16,259 nucleotides of DNA, from contig SLHZ01000252.1 in NCBI GenBank assembly GCA_007135895.1, forward strand, positions 1-16,259, given 5' to 3'. The DNA is from Balneolales bacterium. GTDB lineage: Bacteria > Bacteroidota > Rhodothermia > Balneolales > Natronogracilivirgulaceae. Of this stretch, positions 1 to 6,920 are shown piece by piece (within the stretch, counting starts at the first letter, position 1; every line of letters begins with the position of its first letter). The position numbers and the translations under genes were made by a program. Below the pieces are notes generated by a model. It had not been told where the DNA came from, made no database searches, and saw nothing but the letters and a program-made list of their open reading frames with translations.

Positions 1-215
1 AGGTGTATTGCTTCTTCCGGGCGAAAGGCAAACAGCCCGGGGTTGCGGGCATGCCGGACAAATGTCGCCAAATCCGGTAAAGGCAGTTCACCGGAGAAAT
101 TTGTGATCATAAAATCCAATCCGGATGGATTCCATCTGCCGGTTTGTTTTGTGACAGCCTCGGCTTTAACCACAAAAAAGAGAAACAGAAGAAGTATGAG
201 GTAGAGGAATCTCAT
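1..215 (-). CDS. Unrecognised secreted protein, N-terminal part only
   Basis: An open frame starts at the ATG at 215-213 and runs off the left edge, giving 71 codons without a stop. The product begins MRFLYLILLLFLFFVVKAEA, a typical Sec signal peptide with an Arg at position 2, a strongly hydrophobic core and a likely cleavage after an Ala near residue 18-20. The mature part visible here reads like ordinary coding sequence, but I recognise no domain in about 50 residues. It lies 114 bp downstream of secA on the same strand and could be co-transcribed, though nothing ties it to Sec function. No clear Shine-Dalgarno precedes the ATG. An overlapping frame (166-378) lacks a signal peptide, runs across the intergenic region into the secA tail, and is a shadow. 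Confidence 0.65.
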   Translation of the reverse strand, partial: MRFLYLILLLFLFFVVKAEAVTKQTGRWNPSGLDFMITNFSGELPLPDLATFVRHARNPGLFAFRPEEAIH

Positions 216-329
216 CCGTTTTCAAACTATGGTATGTATCGCCTCTGACGGCGGCCATGCTATTTCTGACACTAATCATCGCGGCCAGCCGTCGCTGCCG
301 ACAGACCGGGTGCCGGTCGACGAAGATGC

Positions 330-3300
330 CTAACGGCCGTGACACTGCTTGTATTTTTTTCCGGAGCCACACGGACACGGGTCATTACGCCCCACTTTGT
401 CATCGACCACCACCGGTTGTCTTTTGGCCTGTCCCTCACGACCCGCTGCTGCACCGGCCTTTTGGGCAGCCGTGCCTTCCTGCTGTCCGCCAAAACGCAA
501 TCCCATATTTTCCGCCGAGTCGTGCTGCGTACGGATCTTGTCCAGGTCAACCCGGGCCTTTGCAGGCTGCCGGGCCTGTTGCAGCTGGCTCGGATCACCG
601 GTAACCTCGGGGACGGCACGCCAGACGAGTGAAACCACGTCATTGTTAATGTCCTCGAGCAGCTGGGTAAACATGTTAAAGGCTTCTCTTTTGTATTCAA
701 GCAGCGGGTCTTTCTGACCGAATGCCCTCAGACCGATGCCCTCTTTGACCGAATCGAGTTCGCGAAGGTGTTCCATCCACTTGTCATCGATTATCGACAA
801 CACGGCCGCCCGTTCCAGGGCCCGAATCACCTCTCGCCCCTCGTTCTTCATGGCGGACTCGATATGGACCACCACCCGCATCCGGCGCATACCGTCGGTG
901 AAAAGGATCTGAACATTGGTGGGTTTGTTTTCTGCCTTGCTCTCTCCAATTTTCCGGATCACGTTGTAGAAGGGTGTGGAAAGCCGCTCTTCTTTCTGCT
1001 GGTATGTTCGCACTGCTTCCCGGAAAATCAGGTCAATGACACCGTCTTCACCAAGAGACGACCATCTTTCGCGGTCCATCTCCACATCAACGGCCAGTTG
1101 ACGCAGAACCCGTTCACGGATCGCGTCATAATTACCATCCCGGAAATACTCACCGACCAAAGCGGAAATCATGTCTTCGAGCATGTTCAGGAGCATGCTG
1201 GAGAGTCCCTCACCCAACAAAGCCTTGCGGCGATACCCGTAAACGACATTGCGCTGGTTGTTGAGTACGTCATCATACTCCAGCTGCCGTTTACGTATGC
1301 TGAAGTTGTTCTGCTCCACCTTTTTCTGAGCCCGTTCCAGGGACTTGGACACCCAGGGGTGCTGGATTACCTCTCCCTCTTCAAACTTGAGGCGTTCCAT
1401 TACATTGGCGACTCGCTCCGAACCGAAAAGACGCATCAGGTCGTCTTCCAGTGATACGTAAAACTGCGATTCTCCAGGGTCTCCCTGTCGGCCCGACCGC
1501 CCCCTGAGCTGCAGGTCGATCCGGCGTGATTCATGGCGCTCGGTCCCGAGGATGGCAAGTCCCCCACACTCTCTGACACCCGGCCCAAGCTTGATATCGG
1601 TTCCGCGTCCGGCCATATTGGTAGCAATGGTCACCGCCCCCTGCTGTCCGGCTTCCCTGACAATTTCACTTTCACGCTGATGCTGCTTGGCATTGAGAAC
1701 ATTATGTCTCACGCCGGCCCGTTTCAACATCCTGCTCACCGTCTCGGATACTTCCACGCTGGTGGTACCGACCAGTACCGGCTGTCCTTTTTTGTTGTAT
1801 TCTCCAATCCGTTCAATAACGGCGTTGAACCGCTCCCTCTTCGTACGAAATACCAGATCTTCGTGATCCTTGCGCTGCACAGGCACATTGGTGGGGATCT
1901 CTATGACCTCCAGTTTATAGATTTCGAAGAACTCGCCTTCTTCCGTGATGGCCGTTCCGGTCATACCGGCCAGCTTGTGATACATCCGGAAATAGTTCTG
2001 CAGCGTGATGGTGGCATAGGTCTGTGTGGCCGCCTCTACCCGTACGTTCTCCTTGGCCTCAATCGCCTGGTGCAAACCATCCGAGTAGCGCCGGCCGGTC
2101 AGTACCCGCCCGGTATGCTCATCAACAATCTGGACCTTGCCATCGGTCACAATATATTCGTCATCTTTTTCGAACAGTGTATAGGCCTTCAGAAGCTGGT
2201 TGACCGAGTGGATGCGCTCGCTGCGCTCAGAAAAGTCACGATAAAGCCCGGCCATCCGGTCTGCCCGCTCTTTCTTCATCTCTTCCCTGACTTTGCTTAT
2301 CTGCTTTTCCTTGTACTCGTCGCTAAAGTCCGGGTTATTTTCAATCCCGGCAATGTGCTCCTGCAATTTTTTTTCCACCTCTTCTTCAATGATGGAAGTC
2401 TCCGTACCCATATCAGGAATGACAAAAAAGTTCTTGTCCTTTGTCGACGGAGTGATCAGCTCCCGGCCCATCTCGGTGAGCTCGATGGTGTTCTGCTTCA
2501 TGTCAACGGCGTAATACATCGCCTCATCGACAAAAGGCATATTTTTTCCCTGATCCTGCAAGTAGAAGTACTCGGTCTGCTGGGTGAGCTTCTGCAGCGA
2601 AGGCTCCTGCATCATCTTCAGAAACTTGTTGCTCTTGGGGAAACCACGCCTCGCGCGGAACAGCGCAAGACCGGCCGCCTGCTCATCCCCTTTCTTCAAG
2701 TTCTCCTCGGCTTCCATCAGGAAGCGGGCGATCAGCTTTTTCTGCGCATCCACCAGTCGCTGTATCTTCGGCTTGAGTTCGGTGTACTTCTGATTCTGAC
2801 CATCCTGCTGAGGCACCGGTCCGGAAATGATAAGCGGAGTACGGGCTTCGTCAATTAGGACCGAGTCAACCTCGTCGACAATGGTGAAGTGATGCCCGCG
2901 CTGAACCAGCTGGTCCTTGTTAATCACCATGTTGTCCCGCAAATAGTCAAAACCGAATTCATTGTTCGTGCCATAGGTGATGTCTGCACGATAGGCATTG
3001 CGCCGGGCTTCGCTGTTGGGCTCATAACGGTCCACACAATCGACCCGTAATCCGTGGAAATTGAAAATCGGCTCATTCCATTCGGCATCCCGCTGGGCCA
3101 GATAAGAGTTCACCGTCACCACGTGGACGCCGCGTTCCGCCAGGGCATTCAGATAGCAGGGGAAGATGGCGACCAGTGTTTTGCCCTCACCGGTTTTCAT
3201 TTCGGCAATCTTGCCCTGGTGCAAGACAACGGCTCCGATAAGCTGCACATCATAGGGAACCATATCCCATGTAATCTCATTACCGGCCACTTTCCAGTTT

Positions 3301-3695
3301 TTTCCGACAAACCGGCGGCAGGTCTCTTTGAGAACGGCAAAAGCCTCGGGCAGCAGCTCATCCAGTACCTCTTCTGCTATGGCGAGCCACTCTTTATCCA
3401 GCTCCTCAAGTTCGGACTCCAGTTCATTGCGGCGGAGGAACTCCTCCTCGTCACCGGTATGAATAGTCTCCAGCTCATCTTTGAGCCGGTCAATCTGGAC
3501 CTGCGTCTCTTTGGTCGCTTCACGGATCTGCTCTTTGAAATAGGTCGTCCTGCCTTTGAGCTCGTCATCCGACAGACCCTTCATCTGATCGCCAAAAGAG
3601 AGGATCCGGTCAACAACAGGTTGAATCTTTTTGATGTCCCGCTCACTTTTGGAGCCCATTATCTTGGAAATTCCGGCAAAAATTTTATCTAACAT
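330..3695 (-). CDS. secA: Preprotein translocase ATPase SecA
   Basis: SecA is the cytosolic ATPase motor that pushes unfolded preproteins through SecYEG. The 1121-residue product has the Walker A motif TGEGKT at 168-173, the DEVD box at 274-277 followed by DEAR at 282-285, the second-RecA-domain motif TNMAGRGTDIKLG near 692-704, and RGRSGRQGDPG near 731-741. The C-terminal SEC-C zinc motif CPCGSGKKYKQCH lies at 1107-1119 (Cys1107, Cys1109, Cys1118, His1119), preceded by a low-complexity linker. It is longer than the roughly 900 residues of E. coli SecA because of a charged, probably helical insertion at about 55-105 and long insertions at about 300-400 and 430-480 in the preprotein cross-linking region, as in Bacteroidota-type SecA. 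The ATG at 3695 gives the expected N-terminus MLDKIFAGI. A 12-bp palindrome (3697-3708) lies just before the start, and a 13-bp triple tandem repeat about 50-90 bp upstream. Confidence 0.97.
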   Translation of the reverse strand: MLDKIFAGISKIMGSKSERDIKKIQPVVDRILSFGDQMKGLSDDELKGRTTYFKEQIREATKETQVQIDRLKDELETIHTGDEEEFLRRNELESELEELDKEWLAIAEEVLDELLPEAFAVLKETCRRFVGKNWKVAGNEITWDMVPYDVQLIGAVVLHQGKIAEMKTGEGKTLVAIFPCYLNALAERGVHVVTVNSYLAQRDAEWNEPIFNFHGLRVDCVDRYEPNSEARRNAYRADITYGTNNEFGFDYLRDNMVINKDQLVQRGHHFTIVDEVDSVLIDEARTPLIISGPVPQQDGQNQKYTELKPKIQRLVDAQKKLIARFLMEAEENLKKGDEQAAGLALFRARRGFPKSNKFLKMMQEPSLQKLTQQTEYFYLQDQGKNMPFVDEAMYYAVDMKQNTIELTEMGRELITPSTKDKNFFVIPDMGTETSIIEEEVEKKLQEHIAGIENNPDFSDEYKEKQISKVREEMKKERADRMAGLYRDFSERSERIHSVNQLLKAYTLFEKDDEYIVTDGKVQIVDEHTGRVLTGRRYSDGLHQAIEAKENVRVEAATQTYATITLQNYFRMYHKLAGMTGTAITEEGEFFEIYKLEVIEIPTNVPVQRKDHEDLVFRTKRERFNAVIERIGEYNKKGQPVLVGTTSVEVSETVSRMLKRAGVRHNVLNAKQHQRESEIVREAGQQGAVTIATNMAGRGTDIKLGPGVRECGGLAILGTERHESRRIDLQLRGRSGRQGDPGESQFYVSLEDDLMRLFGSERVANVMERLKFEEGEVIQHPWVSKSLERAQKKVEQNNFSIRKRQLEYDDVLNNQRNVVYGYRRKALLGEGLSSMLLNMLEDMISALVGEYFRDGNYDAIRERVLRQLAVDVEMDRERWSSLGEDGVIDLIFREAVRTYQQKEERLSTPFYNVIRKIGESKAENKPTNVQILFTDGMRRMRVVVHIESAMKNEGREVIRALERAAVLSIIDDKWMEHLRELDSVKEGIGLRAFGQKDPLLEYKREAFNMFTQLLEDINNDVVSLVWRAVPEVTGDPSQLQQARQPAKARVDLDKIRTQHDSAENMGLRFGGQQEGTAAQKAGAAAGREGQAKRQPVVVDDKVGRNDPCPCGSGKKYKQCHGR

Positions 3696-3743
3696 AACCG
3701 CTGGCGGTCTTTAAAAATGGGTGAATATCGATGTCTCCGACCT

Positions 3744-3782
3744 GTCCGGTGCAACAGTCCGGCGCAATAGTCCGGTGCAACA
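3744..3782. repeat. Triple 13-bp tandem repeat upstream of secA
   Basis: Three head-to-tail units of 13 bp: GTCCGGTGCAACA (3744-3756), GTCCGGCGCAATA (3757-3769) and GTCCGGTGCAACA again (3770-3782). Units 1 and 3 are identical and unit 2 differs at two positions. They lie 49-87 bp upstream of the secA ATG, in the likely leader or promoter. A 13-bp period is more than one helical turn, so bound proteins would not sit on one DNA face. A recent slippage product or an RNA-level site are both possible. Confidence 0.9.
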
Positions 3783-3953
3783 GGTAAAAGTACGGCTAAA
3801 AGTATGAGCATTCAACTTGAGGATAAAGCCGGACATGGAACCCGGGTGGATAGTCTGTGCTTCGGAGTCATGCAGGAATCGCGCTAAAAAATAGCGGGCC
3901 GTGCTTTTTTCACTACAAACGGACAGAAATTGGACTGAATACGTTTATAAATA

Positions 3954-3979
3954 CATTTCAGATTTCCATTTCAGATTTC
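3954..3979. repeat. Perfect 13-bp tandem duplication upstream of rpmH
   Basis: CATTTCAGATTTC occurs twice in direct succession (3954-3966 and 3967-3979), ending 74 bp before the rpmH ATG. It immediately follows the TATAAA-like element at 3946-3951, so it may lie in the early leader of the ribosomal-protein transcript or in its promoter. The unit is unrelated in sequence to the 13-bp repeat on the secA side, although the length is the same. Confidence 0.9.
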
Positions 3980-4053
3980 AGTTCTATTTTTGAAAAAAAA
4001 CTTGTATTTTTTACGTCTTTGCAGAATCAGGAAAACTAATTTGACAGTTACAG

Positions 4054-4209
4054 ATGAAACGTACATACCAACCCAGCCGGCGCAGCAGGAAAAACACCCA
4101 CGGTTTCCGTTCCCGCATGGAAAGTGCCAACGGTCGGAAAGTATTGCAGCGACGCAGGGCAAAAGGACGGGCCCGCCTTACGGTCAGTGATGAAACATTC
4201 CGCAAATAG
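4054..4209 (+). CDS. rpmH: 50S ribosomal protein L34
   Basis: A 51-residue, very basic protein beginning MKRTYQPSRRSRKNTHGF and continuing through FRSRM, NGRKVLQRRRAKGRARL. These are the diagnostic L34 signatures: KRTxQPS at the N-terminus, the HGFRxRM block, and a basic helix with KGRxxL. L34 is a small structural protein of the large ribosomal subunit. The gene is first in a rightward cluster followed by rnpA, yidD and yidC, the classic arrangement in bacteria. The start is fixed by the conserved MKRT. The sequence TTACAG precedes the ATG, without a Shine-Dalgarno. The last 20 bp overlap the start of rnpA. Confidence 0.96.
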   Translation: MKRTYQPSRRSRKNTHGFRSRMESANGRKVLQRRRAKGRARLTVSDETFRK

Positions 4210-4621
4210 TGAGCGGAACCGGATATTGCCACGCACCCGCATTCTGAAAAATCAGAATGCCATTCAGCAGCTGTTCCGGGAGGGAGGGATTCGCAGACAA
4301 CCCCATATCGACCTGCGCTATTTGCTGTACCCCGGAAAGAGCCCGCATTGCCTCACCGGTTTTGTTGCCGGTAAACGTATGGGAAAAGCACACCAGCGAA
4401 ACCAGATGAAACGCCGCATGAGGGAGGCCTTCCGCTTGCAGCAAGATCTGATTCGTGACCCCGCAACATCCTGCCAAACCGGTTTTGAAGGGATCTTCAT
4501 TGCAAAGAAAGCGGGAGTCCCCTTTGTCGTTGTCAGGGATGAATGCCGGCGGCTCCTGAATGCTGTGGCAGATGAAATTGAAAAGAGTCGTCTCCAAACA
4601 AAAGACCAGGAATCGCATTAA
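4190..4621 (+). CDS. rnpA: Ribonuclease P protein component
   Basis: RnpA is the protein cofactor of RNase P, which trims the 5' leader of pre-tRNAs. The 143-residue product has the early LPRTRILK segment and LFREGG (residues about 13-33) of the family, and the signature RNR motif at 70-79 (RNQMKRRMRE), preceded by VAGKRMGKAH. Near the end, FVVVRDECRRLLNAVADEI matches the C-terminal helix region. I choose the ATG at 4190, which overlaps the end of rpmH by 20 bp in a different frame. The family usually starts only 5-10 residues before the LP-x-x-x-RL segment, so a TTG at 4226 is also possible, as is a GTG at 4124 inside rpmH. The rnpA frame has no stop across the whole of rpmH from 4058 on, so a longer product cannot be excluded by sequence alone. 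Confidence 0.92.
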   Translation: MKHSANSERNRILPRTRILKNQNAIQQLFREGGIRRQPHIDLRYLLYPGKSPHCLTGFVAGKRMGKAHQRNQMKRRMREAFRLQQDLIRDPATSCQTGFEGIFIAKKAGVPFVVVRDECRRLLNAVADEIEKSRLQTKDQESH

Positions 4622-4625
4622 GTCT

Positions 4626-4693
4626 GATGAAATGTCCATGACCGCCGACCGGACACACAGAAGCATGATTATAATCGTCATGGACACTCCATC
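4626..4693 (+). repeat. Dispersed 68-bp inverted-end element, copy A
   Basis: Starts 5 bp after the rnpA stop. The left arm is GATGAAATGTCCATGAC (17 bp), followed by a 34-bp centre and the right arm GTCATGGACACTCCATC. The arms are complementary at 15 of 17 positions, and the two exceptions become G-U pairs in RNA of the minus strand. A second copy in inverse orientation lies at 9895-9962. Between copies the left arm is identical, the right arm differs at one position and the centre at 10 of 34, with no gaps. Conserved ends with a diverged centre point to a structured or mobile repeat (REP- or MITE-like) rather than a coding remnant. I see no target-site duplication. Confidence 0.85.
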
Positions 4694-4722
4694 TGACCTT
4701 ATGAATTTGAGTTTATGAACAG

Positions 4723-5016
4723 ATGAAACACCTCTTTATCGGTCTGGTAAGGGCATACCAATTCTTCATCTCCCCTTTTTTTCCCACAAGCTGCCGGTAT
4801 TATCCGACATGCAGCCAGTATGCCATTGATGCGTTTCAAACCCAGCCGGTTATCAAGGCTTTTGGACTTGCAGCCTGGCGCATCCTCCGCTGCAATCCTT
4901 TCAGCTCCGGTGGTGCAGACCCCGTTCCGGGCACTACCACCGTTCCTGACTACGAAAGGGATTGCTCCTGCCAGACAAATCATGTCGAAAATCACAAAAA
5001 GGAATCGTATACTTAG
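4723..5016 (+). CDS. yidD: Membrane protein insertion efficiency factor YidD
   Basis: YidD is a small membrane-associated protein that helps YidC insert and fold inner-membrane proteins. The 97-residue product has an N-terminal amphipathic segment (KHLFIGLVRAYQFFISPFF), the diagnostic CRYYPTCSQYAIDAF block (about 24-38), and GLAAWRILRCNPF (about 48-60), with the three conserved cysteines. The C-terminal 30 residues are polar and not conserved, as usual. The ATG at 4723 gives the expected start. It is embedded in ACAGATGAAAC, a sequence also found at a matching distance from the other copy of the dispersed repeat. yidC follows 60 bp downstream, so the two are probably co-transcribed. Confidence 0.95.
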   Translation: MKHLFIGLVRAYQFFISPFFPTSCRYYPTCSQYAIDAFQTQPVIKAFGLAAWRILRCNPFSSGGADPVPGTTTVPDYERDCSCQTNHVENHKKESYT

Positions 5017-5076
5017 CCATTCCGGGAAATCACTCCCGGTTCCTCTTTCCCATCAACCGACTTAACAAATACTGTT

Positions 5077-6915
5077 TTGGATCGTAACTCCATTATCGGA
5101 TTTATCCTCATCTTCCTTCTGATGATAGGGTGGATGTATTATACGATGCCCTCCCAGGAAGAAATCGAACGACAGCGCCAGGAACGCGCAGAACGTGAAG
5201 CTGTTCCCGAAGAACCAGAAGAACCCATAGTCCGAAGAGGTATCGAAAGCCGTCCCGAATTACGGGACCCCGGACACGAACCGACTTCTCTCGGTATATT
5301 CGCCCACCCCTCCTATGAAGATACGGTGTCCATATGGGTCGAAACACCGAAGTATCGGACCCGCTTCACCAACCTGGGAGGCGGCCCGGCAAGTTTTCAC
5401 CTGAAAGAACACAACCACTGGCAGGGAGGACTGGTACAACTAATCTCCGACACCACACGCTCGGCCTATTCCCTGGAGTTTCTTTCTACGGAAAACTTCA
5501 ATATCGAAACCGACCAGCTTCTCTTTCGGCCTGTCTCCCATCCGGACGCCATTCGGCTGGACGAAGGCGAAACAGCGTCCCTCCAATACGAACTCGTCCT
5601 GGAAGATGAATCCAGCATCTTCTTTACCTACGAGTTTCTCGGTGGCTCCTATCAGATCATGCTGAATGTTGCTTTTGAAGGAGCCGGTGTACATGTAAGC
5701 GGCCGCAGCTTCGAGCTGGCCTGGAAACCCGCCATCCCTCCAACGGAGCGCGACATTGCCTCGGAAGCTCAGTATACGGCGGCCTACAGTTATGCCGGAG
5801 GCATCCTGGAGCGATTCCAGCCCTCAAATGCCGGATATCACGAATCCATCATTACCGGAAATGTGACCTGGGTGGGCAGCAAATCCAAGTTCTTTACGCA
5901 GATCATGAAGGCCAGGGAAACCACCGATGGCGCCATATTGAGCGCCGTTCTCTGGGATGATCCCGACAACGGGATTACCTACCATGACTTCAATACCGCT
6001 CTCAGAACCCGGATTTCCCCCACAGCAGCCTTCAACTATCAGCTCTATCTCGGTCCGCTGCAATACCGCTACCTCAGGGAGTTTGATCCGGCAGCCTACA
6101 ACATGGTCGATACCGGATTCCGATTTATTAAATGGTTCTCGGATCCTTTCGTCAAATTCGTGATTCTTCCCTTCTTCGGTTTTGTGGGAGGCGTGACAGG
6201 CAATATGGGTATAACCATCATACTTTTTGCCGTCCTGATCAAAATTGTTCTTTATCCGCTTACCAAGAAAAGCTTTGAAAGCATGGCCGCCATGAAAGAA
6301 CTGGCTCCTGAAATTGAAGCAATCAAGGAGAAGTACAAGGGCGATCAGCAAAAGCAGAACATGGCAACGGCCAACCTCTTCAAGAAGGCGAAGGTTAATC
6401 CATTGGGCAGCTGTCTGCCCAACCTGCTCCAGATACCGGTGCTCATTACATTCTGGCGTTTTTTCCAGAATGCCATTGAAGTCCGCCAGGAATCTTTTCT
6501 GTGGGCCAGGGACCTGTCGGCTCCCGATATTCTGGTGGAGCTGCCCTTTACCATCCCGCTTATGGGAAGCCACATCGCCGGTTTCGTTTTGCTGATGACC
6601 GCCTCGATGTTTGTTCAGATGAAGGTATCCGGCCAGGGAAGCGCCACCTCCAATCCAACACTCAAGATGATGCAGTATGTCCTGCCGGTCATGCTTCTTG
6701 TGATCTTTAACCGGCTTTCATCGGGACTGAGTTTGTACTACCTCATCTATAACGCGCTCTCCATTGTACAGCAGATGATGATCAATAAAAAAATGGATCA
6801 CATGAAGCTGATGGAAAGTGTCGACAAAAAGAAAGCCAAAGAAATGCGGCGAAAACAAATGCTGGAGGAGAAGAAGGCCAAACAGGAAGAAAGAAAAGCC
6901 CGTAAACAGAAGTAA
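5077..6915 (+). CDS. yidC: Membrane protein insertase YidC
   Basis: YidC inserts and folds inner-membrane proteins, alone or with SecYEG. The 612-residue product has a first membrane helix at about 6-23, a large periplasmic beta domain at about 60-340, and the conserved five-helix insertase core from about 350 to 575. The latter includes the hydrophilic-groove segment IKIVLYPLTKKS, where a Lys stands at the usual groove Arg position, and the coiled cytoplasmic loop MAAMKELAPEIEAIKEKY. The C-terminus is a long Lys/Arg/Glu-rich tail (about 580-612), expected to contact ribosomes. The start is a TTG at 5077. It is accepted because it yields MDRNSIIGF, the N-terminus typical of FCB-group YidC; no ATG lies at that point and no Shine-Dalgarno is visible. 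The amidase gene begins 5 bp after the stop. Confidence 0.97.
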   Translation: MDRNSIIGFILIFLLMIGWMYYTMPSQEEIERQRQERAEREAVPEEPEEPIVRRGIESRPELRDPGHEPTSLGIFAHPSYEDTVSIWVETPKYRTRFTNLGGGPASFHLKEHNHWQGGLVQLISDTTRSAYSLEFLSTENFNIETDQLLFRPVSHPDAIRLDEGETASLQYELVLEDESSIFFTYEFLGGSYQIMLNVAFEGAGVHVSGRSFELAWKPAIPPTERDIASEAQYTAAYSYAGGILERFQPSNAGYHESIITGNVTWVGSKSKFFTQIMKARETTDGAILSAVLWDDPDNGITYHDFNTALRTRISPTAAFNYQLYLGPLQYRYLREFDPAAYNMVDTGFRFIKWFSDPFVKFVILPFFGFVGGVTGNMGITIILFAVLIKIVLYPLTKKSFESMAAMKELAPEIEAIKEKYKGDQQKQNMATANLFKKAKVNPLGSCLPNLLQIPVLITFWRFFQNAIEVRQESFLWARDLSAPDILVELPFTIPLMGSHIAGFVLLMTASMFVQMKVSGQGSATSNPTLKMMQYVLPVMLLVIFNRLSSGLSLYYLIYNALSIVQQMMINKKMDHMKLMESVDKKKAKEMRRKQMLEEKKAKQEERKARKQK

Positions 6916-6920
6916 TTCTC

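Larger units (their letters stand above)
3696..4053. promoter_or_regulatory. Divergent secA / rpmH intergenic region
   Basis: This 358-bp stretch separates secA (leftward) from rpmH (rightward) and should hold both promoters. Near secA it has the palindrome ACCGCTGGCGGT (3697-3708) and a triple 13-bp repeat (3744-3782). In the middle a small perfect hairpin, CGCTA-AAAAA-TAGCG (about 3880-3896), is followed 8 bp later by a run of six T. It looks like a weak terminator for a rightward transcript, but no gene precedes it. Near rpmH the DNA becomes AT-rich, with a second 13-bp tandem repeat (3954-3979) and a TATAAA (3946-3951) that has no -35 box at a good distance. I found no DnaA-box cluster, so I do not call an origin although rpmH is often near one. 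I see no gene here. Confidence 0.5.

Noticed and set aside
304..318. Hairpin GACCGG-GTG-CCGGTC after secA, considered as a terminator
   Set aside because: The stem is perfect but no U-run follows on the minus strand, and the downstream gene is on the same strand, so I do not call a Rho-independent terminator.
1533..2858. 441-codon open frame on the + strand
   Set aside because: It is wholly antisense to secA, whose minus-strand protein carries all SecA motifs. The + product has no recognisable domain and the frame is open only because of codon composition. The same holds for the + frames at 768-1454 and 3054-3692.
3696..4053. Replication origin next to rpmH
   Set aside because: rpmH is often near oriC, but no DnaA boxes, no dnaA and no dnaN are present in the window.
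4626..4693. attC-like integron site
   Set aside because: The inverted-arm layout is superficially similar, but the required GTTRRRY / RYYYAAC core sites are not at the ends, and no integrase or cassette array is nearby.
5824..6573. 249-codon open frame on the - strand
   Set aside because: It is antisense to the conserved core of yidC and has no recognisable features.
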